From NCBI GenBank assembly GCA_964293585.1, contig CAXYYS010000004.1, positions 10,891 through 74,890 on the forward strand: DNA of 64,000 nt, given 5' to 3'. Both the position numbers and the translations under genes were made by a program. Within the stretch, counting starts at the first letter, position 1, and each line of letters opens with the position of its first letter. Below the pieces are notes generated by a model, which was not told the origin of the DNA, searched no databases, and saw nothing but the letters and a program-made list of their open reading frames with translations. The stretch comes from JAKVKY01 sp964293585 (GTDB taxonomy: Bacteria > Bacillota > Negativicutes > Acidaminococcales > Acidaminococcaceae). This document shows positions 24,758 to 32,921 of the stretch, piece by piece.

Positions 24758-26107
24758 TTATGCCCAGGCCTGGGCCAAAAGCTGGACGGCGGGGGCGATA
24801 TCCTTGTGCGCGATGCCGGCGATGGAGAGCAAAATCTCGCCGGTACCCGGTACGGGCAGTACGCGTACACCGACGCTCAGAGCCTGCCTGGTCCTGACTT
24901 CGGAAGTTACGCCGCCGCTGACGGTGATGCGCAGATGCAGGGCGGATTCGTTGGCCAGGATCTGCACGCGGGTTCCTAATTCCTGCTCCAGACAGTGCCG
25001 GAGCCAGGAATTTTTTTGATTGTACAGATGCCGCAGCTTGCGCAGATGACGCCGCAGGCTGCCTTCCCGGATAAAACTGGCCAGGGCCAGCTGCTCCATG
25101 GTAGAAGCAGTCTGGTTATAGAGAGGACCCACCCGGGCGTACAGAGGCAGCAGCGCCGGCGGCAGGACCAGATAACTGAGCCGCAGGCTGGGGAGCAGCA
25201 GCCGGGAAAAGCTGCCCAGATAAATGATATGGTTACCGTCGCTTAGTCCCTGCAGGGAAGAAACCGGTCGGGAATAATAACGGAACTCGCCGTTGTAATC
25301 ATCTTCTAAAAGATAACGACCCGGTTGTTCGGACCAGTGCAGCAGTGCCTGACGCTGCAGGGAAGTAAGGGACTGGCCACGGTAGGGATTGCCCGGCGCC
25401 AGATACAGAACCGGCGCCTGCACCCGATCTAAACGGGACAGGGAAAAATGCTCCACCTGCCAGCCCTGGCGGGTAAAAATTTCTTCGGCCTGAGGAAATC
25501 CGGGCAGCTCTAAAGCCAGGCTGTGGGGCGCAGGCAGTTGTGTACCCAAGAGCGCGGCCAGGATGCCCAGCAGATTTTGGATGCCGGCTCCGGTCACGAT
25601 CTGTTCAGGACTGGCGGCGACGCTGCGGGAATCACGGCTGTAATCAGCCAGCGCCTGACGCAGGACGGGCTCGCCCTGGAAAGAACCGAAAGTGCTCAGA
25701 GCGGCCGGATCGCGCAGGGCATAGTTCAGATGCCGGCGCCAGCTGGCCACGGGAAAAGTGGCAGCATCTACATAGTTATTAGCAAAATCATACCGGGGCG
25801 GTCTCCCGGCATGAGCGGCAGAACCTGCAGCCTGAACCGGCGTGGTGGCTGGAATGTTAGACAGGGTGGCCACATAAAACCCACGCTGGGGTTTGCTGAG
25901 CAGATAACCATCTGCCACCAGGATGTTGTACGCCGTTTCCACGGTGGTACGGCTGACCAAAAGAGCATCCGCCAGTTTGCGGATACTGCTCATACGGCTG
26001 CCGGCCGGTAAAGCGCCGCTGTGAATCTGGGCTTTGATAAAATCCAGCAGCTGCAGATAATCAGGCTTTTTGGTGCCGATGGCAAAAGTAAAGTTGGTCA
26101 GTAACAT
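24758..26107 (-). CDS. MocR/GabR-family regulator (GntR HTH plus aminotransferase-like domain) lacking the PLP lysine
   Basis: 449 residues. N-terminal winged helix of GntR type (RMSSIRKLADALLVSRTTVETAY, residues 38-60; written in parts, the recognition helix is VSRTTVETAY) and a fold-type I aminotransferase domain (100-449) with LLEDDYNGEFRYYSRP. MocR proteins use PLP bound to a lysine in GSFSK to sense amines or vitamin B6. Here the position is Arg302 (LGSFSRLLLPS, codon CGG), so no Schiff base can form. It may bind free PLP or another ligand, or act ligand-free. GGAGG precedes ATG 26107. It is divergent from the TerB-like gene, a common arrangement for a regulator and its target. Confidence 0.85.
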   Translation of the reverse strand: MLLTNFTFAIGTKKPDYLQLLDFIKAQIHSGALPAGSRMSSIRKLADALLVSRTTVETAYNILVADGYLLSKPQRGFYVATLSNIPATTPVQAAGSAAHAGRPPRYDFANNYVDAATFPVASWRRHLNYALRDPAALSTFGSFQGEPVLRQALADYSRDSRSVAASPEQIVTGAGIQNLLGILAALLGTQLPAPHSLALELPGFPQAEEIFTRQGWQVEHFSLSRLDRVQAPVLYLAPGNPYRGQSLTSLQRQALLHWSEQPGRYLLEDDYNGEFRYYSRPVSSLQGLSDGNHIIYLGSFSRLLLPSLRLSYLVLPPALLPLYARVGPLYNQTASTMEQLALASFIREGSLRRHLRKLRHLYNQKNSWLRHCLEQELGTRVQILANESALHLRITVSGGVTSEVRTRQALSVGVRVLPVPGTGEILLSIAGIAHKDIAPAVQLLAQAWA

Positions 26108-26238
26108 GGCTGAGCCTCCGTATAATGATGAAAACAGGCCGTGCGCTTCTTTCGCACAGTAGTTTTGGTGTCCTTATTGTACACCATTTTCCTGAAAAAA
26201 GCTTTTATAAAAATATTTCTGCCACTTTGCCCGGGATA

Positions 26239-26277
26239 TGATATAATTATTGGTAACTTAGATACTTTTTGTATAAT
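26239..26277 (+). promoter_or_regulatory. Two candidate promoters of the TerB-like gene
   Basis: Upstream, an extended -10 TGATATAAT (26239-26247); downstream, TTGGTA (26250), 16-base spacer, TATAAT (26272-26277). The second would leave a leader of under 20 bases. Confidence 0.5.
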
Positions 26278-26300
26278 TGCGGGTTAAAGGAGCGATAGGT

Positions 26301-26849
26301 ATGATACCAGTATTAGTATTAGGCTTGATAGCCGCAGCAGTGGAAGGTACGGGTGTTGTTGCCGCCGGCGACTATATCCAGAAGCATTACCTGGCCCAGG
26401 ATTACAGCAAAGAGATTGACACAGAACAGGCGCGGATTGATGCTGAACGGCTGGGAAAAGGTTTTCAGGTAGGAGGCACGATTAAGCCGGGTGAATATAA
26501 CTATGGTTATGCCCTGGTGGCCATTGCTAACCATGTGGCCAACCTGGACGGCGTGGCTCCGGATGAAAAGCATACCGTCAGTCTGCTGTACGGCAGATAT
26601 GCCGCTGAACATCCGTCCAAGGATGCGGATACCTTTAAGGTGATTCTGGCCAGCGTGGCCAAGGACAATCTGAGTTTTGAGGAGCTGAGCAAAGCTTATC
26701 TGTCCAAATTATCCCAGGCTGACCTGGATAAGATGGATAATGTGGTAAAACGTGTGATTGCAGCTGACAATCAGTACAGTGATGCGGAAAAAGCTTTTAT
26801 GAAAAAGGACTGGGAACCGTATCTGGCTTCCAGGAAAGCGGCACAATAA
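26301..26849 (+). CDS. TerB-like domain protein with N-terminal hydrophobic segment
   Basis: 182 residues. The N-terminus (MIPVLVLGLIAAAVEGTGVVAAG) is a membrane or signal segment. The middle and C-terminal part (from about 65) is helical and resembles the TerB/DjlA N-terminal fold: YALVAIANHVANLDGVAPDEK has the acidic metal-site pattern of TerB, and a second helix pair follows (VIAADNQYSDAEKAFM). Such domains occur in tellurite-resistance and membrane-stress proteins; the precise role is unknown. AAAGGAG lies 8 bases before ATG 26301. Confidence 0.65.
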   Translation: MIPVLVLGLIAAAVEGTGVVAAGDYIQKHYLAQDYSKEIDTEQARIDAERLGKGFQVGGTIKPGEYNYGYALVAIANHVANLDGVAPDEKHTVSLLYGRYAAEHPSKDADTFKVILASVAKDNLSFEELSKAYLSKLSQADLDKMDNVVKRVIAADNQYSDAEKAFMKKDWEPYLASRKAAQ

Positions 26850-26897
26850 GGCGCTTTTTAGGCGCGGCCGGAGACTTGTGGCAACGTGAGCGGGCAT

Positions 26898-26921
26898 AAA
26901 AAAAGAGCTGCCATGCAGCTC
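26898..26921 (-). terminator. Terminator of tRNA-Gly
   Basis: Minus strand GAGCTGC-ATG-GCAGCTC followed by seven T, nine bases after the tRNA 3' end. Confidence 0.85.
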
Positions 26922-26929
26922 GTATTTAC

Positions 26930-27003
26930 TGGAGCGGGCGATGGGAATCGAACCCACCTCTGGAGCTTGGGAAGCTCACGTTCTACCAATGAACTACGCC
27001 CGC
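26930..27003 (-). tRNA. tRNA-Gly (anticodon CCC)
   Basis: Minus strand: acceptor GCGGGCG pairs with CGCCCGC, D-arm GTTC...GAAC, T-arm GTGGGTTCGATTCCCAT and an encoded CCA end, 74 bases in all. The anticodon loop is TTCCCAA, giving anticodon CCC for codon GGG. The outermost anticodon-stem pair appears to be a T-C mismatch. Confidence 0.93.
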
Positions 27004-27016
27004 CTGTATGTGAAAA

Positions 27017-27045
27017 ATGATAACATATTAAACTGTTTTTGGCAA
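27017..27045 (-). promoter_or_regulatory. Promoter of tRNA-Gly
   Basis: Minus-strand TTGCCA, 17-base spacer, TATCAT, about 13 bases before the mature 5' end. Confidence 0.7.
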
Positions 27046-27091
27046 GGAAACCTTCTTAAAAAAACTCAGAAAACTTAAAGGAGTCTTCATT

Positions 27092-27433
27092 ATGGACAAG
27101 TTGGAAAAATTAGGAGCATGGGGTGCGGATATACCCGGTACCATGCAGAGACTTTTGAACGATAAGGAATTATATGATAACTGCCTGCAGATGTTCGTAG
27201 GCGATGAGAATTTTGCCGCCTTGGGTGAGTCGGTGAAAGCCAAGGATTACGCCCAAGCTTTTAACGAGGTGCATACCCTGAAAGGTGTGGCCGGTAATCT
27301 GGGTCTGGTACCGATGTTCAATGTGCTGAGCACTATGACCGAAGCCCTAAGGGCCAAAGATTATTCCAAAGTGGACGAGCAGTATGCCGACGTGATGCAG
27401 AAATACGCCGAGTTTAAAGAAATCGTCAAGTAA
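27092..27433 (+). CDS. Stand-alone Hpt phosphotransfer protein
   Basis: 113 residues, almost entirely one histidine-phosphotransfer four-helix domain. The phosphorylated residue is His61 in EVHTLKGVAGNLGL, the standard Hpt signature. Hpt proteins shuttle phosphate from a hybrid kinase's receiver to a downstream response regulator. The only kinase in this window ending in a receiver is at 623-3724 and lacks an Hpt domain, making it the natural candidate donor. No kinase or regulator is adjacent. AAAGGAG lies 8 bases before ATG 27092. Confidence 0.88.
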   Translation: MDKLEKLGAWGADIPGTMQRLLNDKELYDNCLQMFVGDENFAALGESVKAKDYAQAFNEVHTLKGVAGNLGLVPMFNVLSTMTEALRAKDYSKVDEQYADVMQKYAEFKEIVK

Positions 27434-27446
27434 AATTAAAAACTAA

Positions 27447-27496
27447 ACCCCGCCAGACGGACCGGTGCAGAACCGGTTCCGGGGCGGGGTCTTTTT
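27447..27496. terminator. Convergent terminator between the Hpt and HlyD-type genes
   Basis: Stem ACCCCGCC/GGCGGGGT with inner ACCGGT palindrome; T-rich on both outer flanks. Confidence 0.8.
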
Positions 27497-28415
27497 ATTC
27501 CAGGGTTAGCGTGGCGGTGACGGTGGCGCCTTCTTGCAAATCTTCGGGTTTATTAGTACTGGTGATGGTCACCTGACCATCCTGGACAGTGGTGATGACA
27601 CCGGTGAAAGTTTTAGGAGAACCTTTTACGGCCAGTTGTACCGGTAGTCCGGGTTTGAAAGCTGCCGTGGAAGGCAGACTGCCGACGCTGGCTTTCAGGG
27701 TGCAGTCCGTCAGGGAACGCACATTCATGATGTTCTGGCCTACGGCTGCCGTGGCGCCGTTCTTGACCAGCACTTCCAGCACGCGGCAGGTGGAAGGTGC
27801 ATGCACCTCGTTAGCCGTCTGGTTTTTCAGTTCGGCATCGTAAGCCGCTTTCAATTTTTGCACCTTGGTTTCCAAATCAGAAACTGCCGTAGGCGTAGCA
27901 CGGGTTTGCAGCTGCTGCAGATGCTGCTGGGTAGCCGCATAGTTTTCCTGGGCTGCCGCCAGATCGGCCTGGGCCTGGTCTACTTTTTTCTTGGCGATAC
28001 CGCCTACTTTGTACAGGTTAGCCAGCTTAGTATACAGCTGCTGGTACTGGGTGACGGCAGCTTCGGCACTGGCTACGGCGCCGGTGGCCGCACCAATCTG
28101 GGCCGCACTGGCGCCGCTCTTGGCATTTTTCAGCTCGGCCTCGGCTCTGGCCAGGTCCGCAGTAGCTTTTTCAATACCGGCATCCTCACCCTTTTGGGTG
28201 ATAGCGAAAAGAGGTTCGCCTTTACGGATCCGGTCGCCTTTTTCCAGAATCAGTCCCAGAATCTTGCCTTCCCTGGGCGCCGTGATGGCCAGGGGTGGAA
28301 CTTCAATTTTTCCGGTCAGGGTCACGGTACGTTTGGTTTTAGTGGTGCCGCAACCGGCGGCGCACAAACTCAGCACCAGCACCAGAGCCAGCAGGGCATA
28401 AAATTTTACACGCAT
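27495..28415 (-). CDS. HlyD/RND membrane-fusion-like lipoprotein
   Basis: 306 residues. Signal peptide with lipobox CAAGC (Cys22). A biotinyl-lipoyl-like half (TGKIEVPPLAITAPREGKI ... GDRIRKGEPLF) precedes a long alpha-helical hairpin rich in Ala and Gln (about 80-190) and a closing lipoyl/beta-barrel part (VHAPSTCRVLEVLVKNG, QEGATVTATL). This is the periplasmic-adaptor architecture of tripartite efflux or type I secretion. No inner-membrane pump or outer-membrane factor is adjacent. AAAGGAAGG precedes ATG 28415; a -10-like TAGAAT lies upstream without a clear -35. Confidence 0.83.
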   Translation of the reverse strand: MRVKFYALLALVLVLSLCAAGCGTTKTKRTVTLTGKIEVPPLAITAPREGKILGLILEKGDRIRKGEPLFAITQKGEDAGIEKATADLARAEAELKNAKSGASAAQIGAATGAVASAEAAVTQYQQLYTKLANLYKVGGIAKKKVDQAQADLAAAQENYAATQQHLQQLQTRATPTAVSDLETKVQKLKAAYDAELKNQTANEVHAPSTCRVLEVLVKNGATAAVGQNIMNVRSLTDCTLKASVGSLPSTAAFKPGLPVQLAVKGSPKTFTGVITTVQDGQVTITSTNKPEDLQEGATVTATLTLE

Positions 28416-28510
28416 AAAAACCTTCCTTTATTAATACTGGTATCATTCTACCATAAACTTTGCAAACAAATTGTGAATTTCCTGGGAAAACTGTAAATAT
28501 TTTACAAAAG

Positions 28511-28604
28511 ATGTTACACTTTTGGCAAAAATGTATTATAATATCTAAAGCAAAATGTTTTAATTGTTGCAATTAAAAAAACCACTTTTGCAGAAGTGTA
28601 ACAT
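28511..28604. promoter_or_regulatory. Promoter of the radical SAM gene with flanking inverted repeats
   Basis: TTACAC (28514), 17-base spacer, TATAAT (28537-28542), reading plus. ATGTTACACTTT (28511-28522) covers the -35; its inverse GAAGTGTAACAT (28593-28604, 11 of 12 matching) lies about 50 bases past the predicted start. The second copy also contains the small hairpin CACTTTTGCAGAAGTG. This looks like a two-site operator. Confidence 0.55.
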
Positions 28605-28648
28605 TTAGTGCACGTAAAATTTAGTGAGGAAACCGAAGGAGGTCCTAC

Positions 28649-29548
28649 ATGTTTTTTGACAACTACGATACCCCTGTTTTTCGTCCCCCCAGTGAAGCGC
28701 AGAGCTTCATCCTGCGCCTGACCCGAGGCTGTGCCCACAACAAATGCACCTATTGTAATATGTACAGGGGGGTACCGTTCCAGGTTTTAACTGACAAAGA
28801 AATCGCAGCGCAGATTGCCAAAGCAGCTGCTTATAATCGTGAGGGCGTGCGCCGCATCTTTTTAGCGGATGGCGACGCCATGGTTTTGGCTGCACCGCGG
28901 CTGATCCGCATCCTGAACACTTTGTACAAGGTGTTCCCGCATCTGCAAAGGGTGTCCAGCTACGCCGCGCCTAAAGATATTCTGGCGAAGACGCCGGAAG
29001 AGATGCTGGCTTTGCACGAGGCCGGCTTGAAATTATTATATTACGGGATGGAAAGCGGCGACAGCGAAACTTTGCTGGCGATCAAGAAAGGCGTGGATGG
29101 GGAACAATCCATCAAGGCCGGCCAGATGGTACGCGCCGCCGGCATCAAACTTTCTATCATGGTCATCCTGGGCATTGCCGGAGTGGAAGGTTCGGAGCGC
29201 CATGCCCTGGCTACGGCCAAGGCTATCAATGCCATCCAGCCTACTATGTTGAGTGCGCTGTGCCTGATGCTTTACCGCGGCAGCGAACTGAAAGAGCAGT
29301 TTGAGCGGGGCGAGTTTAATCCCCTGCCGCCTGCGGGCCTGATGGAAGAATTACAACTGATGATGCAGAAGATTGAGCTGCCGCCGGAACATCATTGCCT
29401 GTTCCGCAGCAACCATGTTTCTAATTATGTCCAGCTGGCGGGAACGCTGCCTCAGGATAAGGAGCGTTTGCTGGCGGAGATTGAATACAGTATCGGTGAA
29501 CTGAAAAAAATGAAGCATTGGGATGTTTATAACAACGATAACTACTGA
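28649..29548 (+). CDS. Radical SAM protein
   Basis: 299 residues. The iron-sulfur ligands are Cys28, Cys33 and Cys36 (RGCAHNKCTYC), spacing C-x4-C-x2-C as in several Elp3/MiaB-like uncharacterised families rather than the classic C-x3-C-x2-C. YYGMESGDSETL and IMVILGIAG are conserved TIM-barrel strands that help bind SAM. No further domain. The reaction is unknown. AAGGAGGT precedes ATG 28649. An NlpC/P60 gene follows after 33 bases with its own ribosome site and may be co-transcribed. Confidence 0.85.
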   Translation: MFFDNYDTPVFRPPSEAQSFILRLTRGCAHNKCTYCNMYRGVPFQVLTDKEIAAQIAKAAAYNREGVRRIFLADGDAMVLAAPRLIRILNTLYKVFPHLQRVSSYAAPKDILAKTPEEMLALHEAGLKLLYYGMESGDSETLLAIKKGVDGEQSIKAGQMVRAAGIKLSIMVILGIAGVEGSERHALATAKAINAIQPTMLSALCLMLYRGSELKEQFERGEFNPLPPAGLMEELQLMMQKIELPPEHHCLFRSNHVSNYVQLAGTLPQDKERLLAEIEYSIGELKKMKHWDVYNNDNY

Positions 29549-29581
29549 TGCAGCAGGAAGTTTAGTCCCGGGAGGTTAATC

Positions 29582-30907
29582 ATGTGGAAGAGAGCGTGCG
29601 TGTGTGCGATCCTGGCGGCAGTACTGCCCCAGGTGGTAACATGGGCTGCTTACGGTGATGTCATTAGTAATGTGCCCACGCCGCCGGCGGTTACAGAAAC
29701 AGCCAAGCCGGCAGCGGCGGCATCAAAAACGGCAGCGGCAGCGCCAAAATCTGCGGCGGTTTCGCAACCGGCAGCGGCAGTGCCAAAATCTGTAGCAGTT
29801 GCGCCAGCGGCAGCGGCAACGCCAAAGTCTGTAGCAGTTTCGCAACCGGCAGCGGTAGCGCCAAAATCTGTAACAGTTGCGCCAGCGGCTAAGCCGGTTA
29901 AAACGCCGGTGTCCGTTACGCCGGGTCCGGCAGCACCACCGGTGAAACCGGAACCCGTAACGCCAAAACCTATTACGCCGTCACCGGCGGTTACGGCCAA
30001 ACCGGCACCACAAGTTCCAGTACCGGCGGCTCCCAAGCCAGGTCTGGTCCCGGAAACAAAACCGGCATCAGTACCGGCGCCTAAAGTTTCAACTACGGCG
30101 CCTAAAGAGGTTGTGCCTGCGCCTAAAGTTACAGCACCGGCACCCAAAGAAACGGTTCCCGCTGTCACGGCCAGAGTACCGGTGAAACCGGTCCTGCCGT
30201 CAATAACAGCCAAGACCACGGCCCCAAAAACGGCCCGGGCTAAAAAGACGCGCCGGGAAACCAAGAAACCGGCGACCCAGTACAAAGCCGTCTACGAGGT
30301 AGGCGACAGCGGCTGGAAAGTACGCGAGGCCCAGCGCAAACTGCGCTTGTTAGGCTACGAGGTAGAAGATCAGCAGGGACATTTTACGAAAGAGATGTCC
30401 CGGCAGCTGAAAAAATTCCAGAGACATGCCAAGCTGAAAGCCGACGGCAAACTGGATGAAAAAACCTACGAAGCCCTGGGCTGGGGCGTTTTTGATAAGA
30501 CCGGCATCCAGAAGATTCAAGCCCGTGATATTCTGAGCACGGCAGCCAGATATAAAGGCGTACCCTATTATTTTGGCGGGACCACGCCGCGGGGCTTTGA
30601 TTGTTCCGGTTATGTCCAGTACGTGTTCCGGCAAAGGGGCGCGCAGCTGACCCGGACCGCTGATACCCAGTTCCTGGAAGGTATGTCCCTGCGCAAGAGC
30701 CAGCTTAAACCCGGCGACCTGGTCTTCTTCTCCACTTACGAAGCAGGCGCCTCCCATGTGGGAATCTACGCCGGCAACGGCCAGTTCTGGAACGCTACTT
30801 CCTCACGAGGCGTCATGCTCTGTCAACTGAACGACAGTTATTGGGGCCCGCGCTACTACGGGGCCAGACGCGTGCTGGCTACTAACGGGGCGGTTAACGC
30901 TAAATAG
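29582..30907 (+). CDS. Secreted NlpC/P60 endopeptidase with peptidoglycan-binding domain and long Ala-Pro-Lys linker
   Basis: 441 residues: signal peptide (1-22), a low-complexity Ala/Pro/Val/Lys linker of about 190 residues made of degenerate repeats such as APKSVAVSQPAA, a peptidoglycan-binding domain (VGDSGWKVREAQRKLRLLGY, 240-305) and a C-terminal NlpC/P60 domain with catalytic Cys341 (FDCSGYV) and His in ASHVGIYAGNGQF. It cleaves D-Glu-to-diamino-acid bonds in stem peptides and so takes part in wall turnover. The linker may let the enzyme reach across the periplasm or wall. The linker DNA is repetitive and may vary between strains. Confidence 0.9.
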   Translation: MWKRACVCAILAAVLPQVVTWAAYGDVISNVPTPPAVTETAKPAAAASKTAAAAPKSAAVSQPAAAVPKSVAVAPAAAATPKSVAVSQPAAVAPKSVTVAPAAKPVKTPVSVTPGPAAPPVKPEPVTPKPITPSPAVTAKPAPQVPVPAAPKPGLVPETKPASVPAPKVSTTAPKEVVPAPKVTAPAPKETVPAVTARVPVKPVLPSITAKTTAPKTARAKKTRRETKKPATQYKAVYEVGDSGWKVREAQRKLRLLGYEVEDQQGHFTKEMSRQLKKFQRHAKLKADGKLDEKTYEALGWGVFDKTGIQKIQARDILSTAARYKGVPYYFGGTTPRGFDCSGYVQYVFRQRGAQLTRTADTQFLEGMSLRKSQLKPGDLVFFSTYEAGASHVGIYAGNGQFWNATSSRGVMLCQLNDSYWGPRYYGARRVLATNGAVNAK

Positions 30908-30980
30908 AAGCGTATGGAAAATATTAAACAGACCCGGATTAAATACTTAAAGAAATAAAAGAGAAAGAGGGGTCATTCAC

Positions 30981-31175
30981 ATGATTCGTGAAAGACGTAA
31001 TAAGGAAAAGCTCACCGCTTATTACAGTAAATTTATGGAAGAGGGATTAGTCGATACCAACGTGCATCCCTGGGTAGAGACTTCCTGGCTCCGCTGCCGT
31101 AACTTAAATTTGCAGACGGAAAATCTGTCCGGCCTGACCAGGCTCAACAAGACAGAGCTGACGTCGCTGCTCTAG
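30981..31175 (+). pseudogene. N-terminal fragment of the enhancer-binding-type regulator, ended by an in-frame TAG
   Basis: 65 codons with AGAGGGG and ATG 30981 at good spacing. The amber codon at 31173-31175 (LTSLL-stop-ANASVIK) is in the same frame as the long ORF that resumes at 31176, so the two together form one 643-codon gene. One base change from GAG, CAG or AAG would explain it. The text (HPWVETSWLRCRNLNL) matches the start of AcoR/DhaR-type regulators. Either the gene is broken, or the stop is suppressed, or the sequence has an error at this base. Confidence 0.65.
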
Positions 31176-31187
31176 GCTAACGCCTCG

Positions 31188-32912
31188 GTGATAAAATTTG
31201 TGGACGGTCTGTTTGACCAGGTCCGCAATCATTTTGCCGCTCATAATATGAGCATGCTGCTGCTGGATGAGCAGGGCTACGGCCTGAAAGAATATAATGC
31301 GGCTTATTTCCCCAAGACCCAGCTGGGCGATGTGGTAGGCTGGCGCCTGCAGGAAAAAGATATCGGTACTTCCAGCATCAGCGTGGCCATGGAACGCGGC
31401 ACCGCTTTCCTGATGTTTGGACCGGAAATGTGGATCAAACAGTGCCATGGTTTTGACTATTTCAGCGGCCCGGTGAACGTGAACGGTAAGGTACGTTATA
31501 TTATCTCTTTCTCCTGTCCTGACCAGAACGAGCTGCCTTATGATCTGCTGCTGTCCTTGCTGATGACCATGAAGTTTGCCCTGGAACAGTTCCTGTCCCG
31601 AATGGAATACTGGGGCATCAACCAGCTGATGATGTCGGAGCTGCCGGTGAGCGTATTCTGGGTGGACCAGAATGAAAAGATCAAGTTCTGCAACGACAAT
31701 GCCCGGGCCCGTATGGAAGGTAAGGAACGCATGGAAGATGTGTTCCTGAACTACGAACATATCCCGGTGCGCAAAGCGCTGGAAGGCGTGCCCACTCATA
31801 GAAGGGAAATTACCTGGATTACCCAGGACCGGACCTACGAAGATATCACCACCGTGGTACCTGTCAAGGTAGGGCGCGAGGTGAACAGCGCCGTGGTCCT
31901 GACCATGTCCATTGAAGATTTAAAAACGACGATTGCCCATGCTACGGGCTACAGCTCCCGCTACAGCCTGTACAGCATGGTAGGCCAGACGGCCGAATTT
32001 TTGAGCCTGCAGCATAAAGCTTCCCGGATAGCCCGGGGTGAGCAGAATATGCTGCTGCAGGGCGAACCCGGTACGGGCAAACAGCGCCTGGCGCATGGCA
32101 TTCATCAGGCCAGCCCCAGGGCAGCGGCGCCTTTGATTGTGGTTAAATGCACCAACGGTCCCCAGGAATATCTGTCGGAGCAGTTCTTTGGCAGCCTGGA
32201 TAAGGATAACCAGCCGATTGCCGGTAAACTGGAACTGGCTATGGGCGGCACCCTGTTCCTGGATGAGATTGAGAAGCTGCCGGTAGAGATGGGCGACCAG
32301 ATTGCCGACGCTTTAAAGAACGGCCTGCCCAGCCTGGAAAAGGGCAGCAAGGTACGCAAGGCGCTTAACGTCCGCGTCATCGCGGCCTGTGATTCCAACT
32401 TAAAACGGCTGGCGGACAAAGGTCTCTTCAGCCGCAGTTTATACGAGATGGTCATCGATACGGTGATCAGAATCCCGCCCCTCCGGGAAAGAGTTAAGGA
32501 TATCGAGGTTATTGCCAACCATATCCTGGCCGAGATGAGCGCCCAGCATAACATGGCGGCTAAAAAACTGGCGCCGAAGGCGTTAGCTATGCTGACCAGC
32601 TGCAGATGGCCCGGCAACATCAAACAGTTGCAGGGCGTGATTGAGCAGGCTTTCTTCCATACTCCGGGCAGCATCATCGAAGCAGAAGATATTAAACTGC
32701 CGGGTGATAAGGCCATGGAAAAATCCTGGAAGACGGATGAAGATGCCTTTATCGCAGCATGGAAAGCTGCCGGCGGCAATATCAGCAAACTGGCAGGGAT
32801 GCTGGATGTAAGCCGGGTCACCTTGTACCGGTATCTGAAAAAATATAAACTGGGTCCCAACAGCGAAGAGAAAACAGCTGAGGGAAATGCGGACAAGAAA
32901 ATACTGAAGTGA
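31188..32912 (+). CDS. AcoR/DhaR-like transcriptional regulator (GAF-PAS-AAA+-Fis), main part after the TAG
   Basis: 575 codons. GAF-like sensor (about 1-130), PAS (about 140-250: VFWVDQNEKIKFCNDNA), AAA+ domain with Walker A GEPGTGKQ and Walker B GGTLFLDEIEK, arginine region RIPPLRER, and a Fis-type helix-turn-helix at the end (GGNISKLAGMLDVSRVTLYR). The GAFTGA loop that contacts sigma-54 is missing: FFGSLDKDNQPIAGKLELA stands where it should be. E. coli DhaR is a known relative that acts without sigma-54, so a sigma-70-type role is possible. GTG 31188 has no ribosome site; expression as a separate protein is doubtful. The gene is continuous with 30981-31175. Confidence 0.7.
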   Translation: MIKFVDGLFDQVRNHFAAHNMSMLLLDEQGYGLKEYNAAYFPKTQLGDVVGWRLQEKDIGTSSISVAMERGTAFLMFGPEMWIKQCHGFDYFSGPVNVNGKVRYIISFSCPDQNELPYDLLLSLLMTMKFALEQFLSRMEYWGINQLMMSELPVSVFWVDQNEKIKFCNDNARARMEGKERMEDVFLNYEHIPVRKALEGVPTHRREITWITQDRTYEDITTVVPVKVGREVNSAVVLTMSIEDLKTTIAHATGYSSRYSLYSMVGQTAEFLSLQHKASRIARGEQNMLLQGEPGTGKQRLAHGIHQASPRAAAPLIVVKCTNGPQEYLSEQFFGSLDKDNQPIAGKLELAMGGTLFLDEIEKLPVEMGDQIADALKNGLPSLEKGSKVRKALNVRVIAACDSNLKRLADKGLFSRSLYEMVIDTVIRIPPLRERVKDIEVIANHILAEMSAQHNMAAKKLAPKALAMLTSCRWPGNIKQLQGVIEQAFFHTPGSIIEAEDIKLPGDKAMEKSWKTDEDAFIAAWKAAGGNISKLAGMLDVSRVTLYRYLKKYKLGPNSEEKTAEGNADKKILK

Positions 32913-32921
32913 GGTATCTGT

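Noticed and set aside
29690..30255. Repetitive DNA in the NlpC/P60 gene as a possible CRISPR or minisatellite
   Set aside because: The repeats are in frame and encode an Ala-Pro-Lys linker with irregular period; no spacers or cas genes.
31173..31175. Reading the TAG as pyrrolysine
   Set aside because: No pyl genes are visible and the regulator family has no known pyrrolysine site; nonsense mutation or error is simpler.
31188..31190. GTG 31188 as a genuine start of an independent regulator
   Set aside because: No Shine-Dalgarno sequence upstream, and the preceding in-frame fragment has the proper start and family-like N-terminus.
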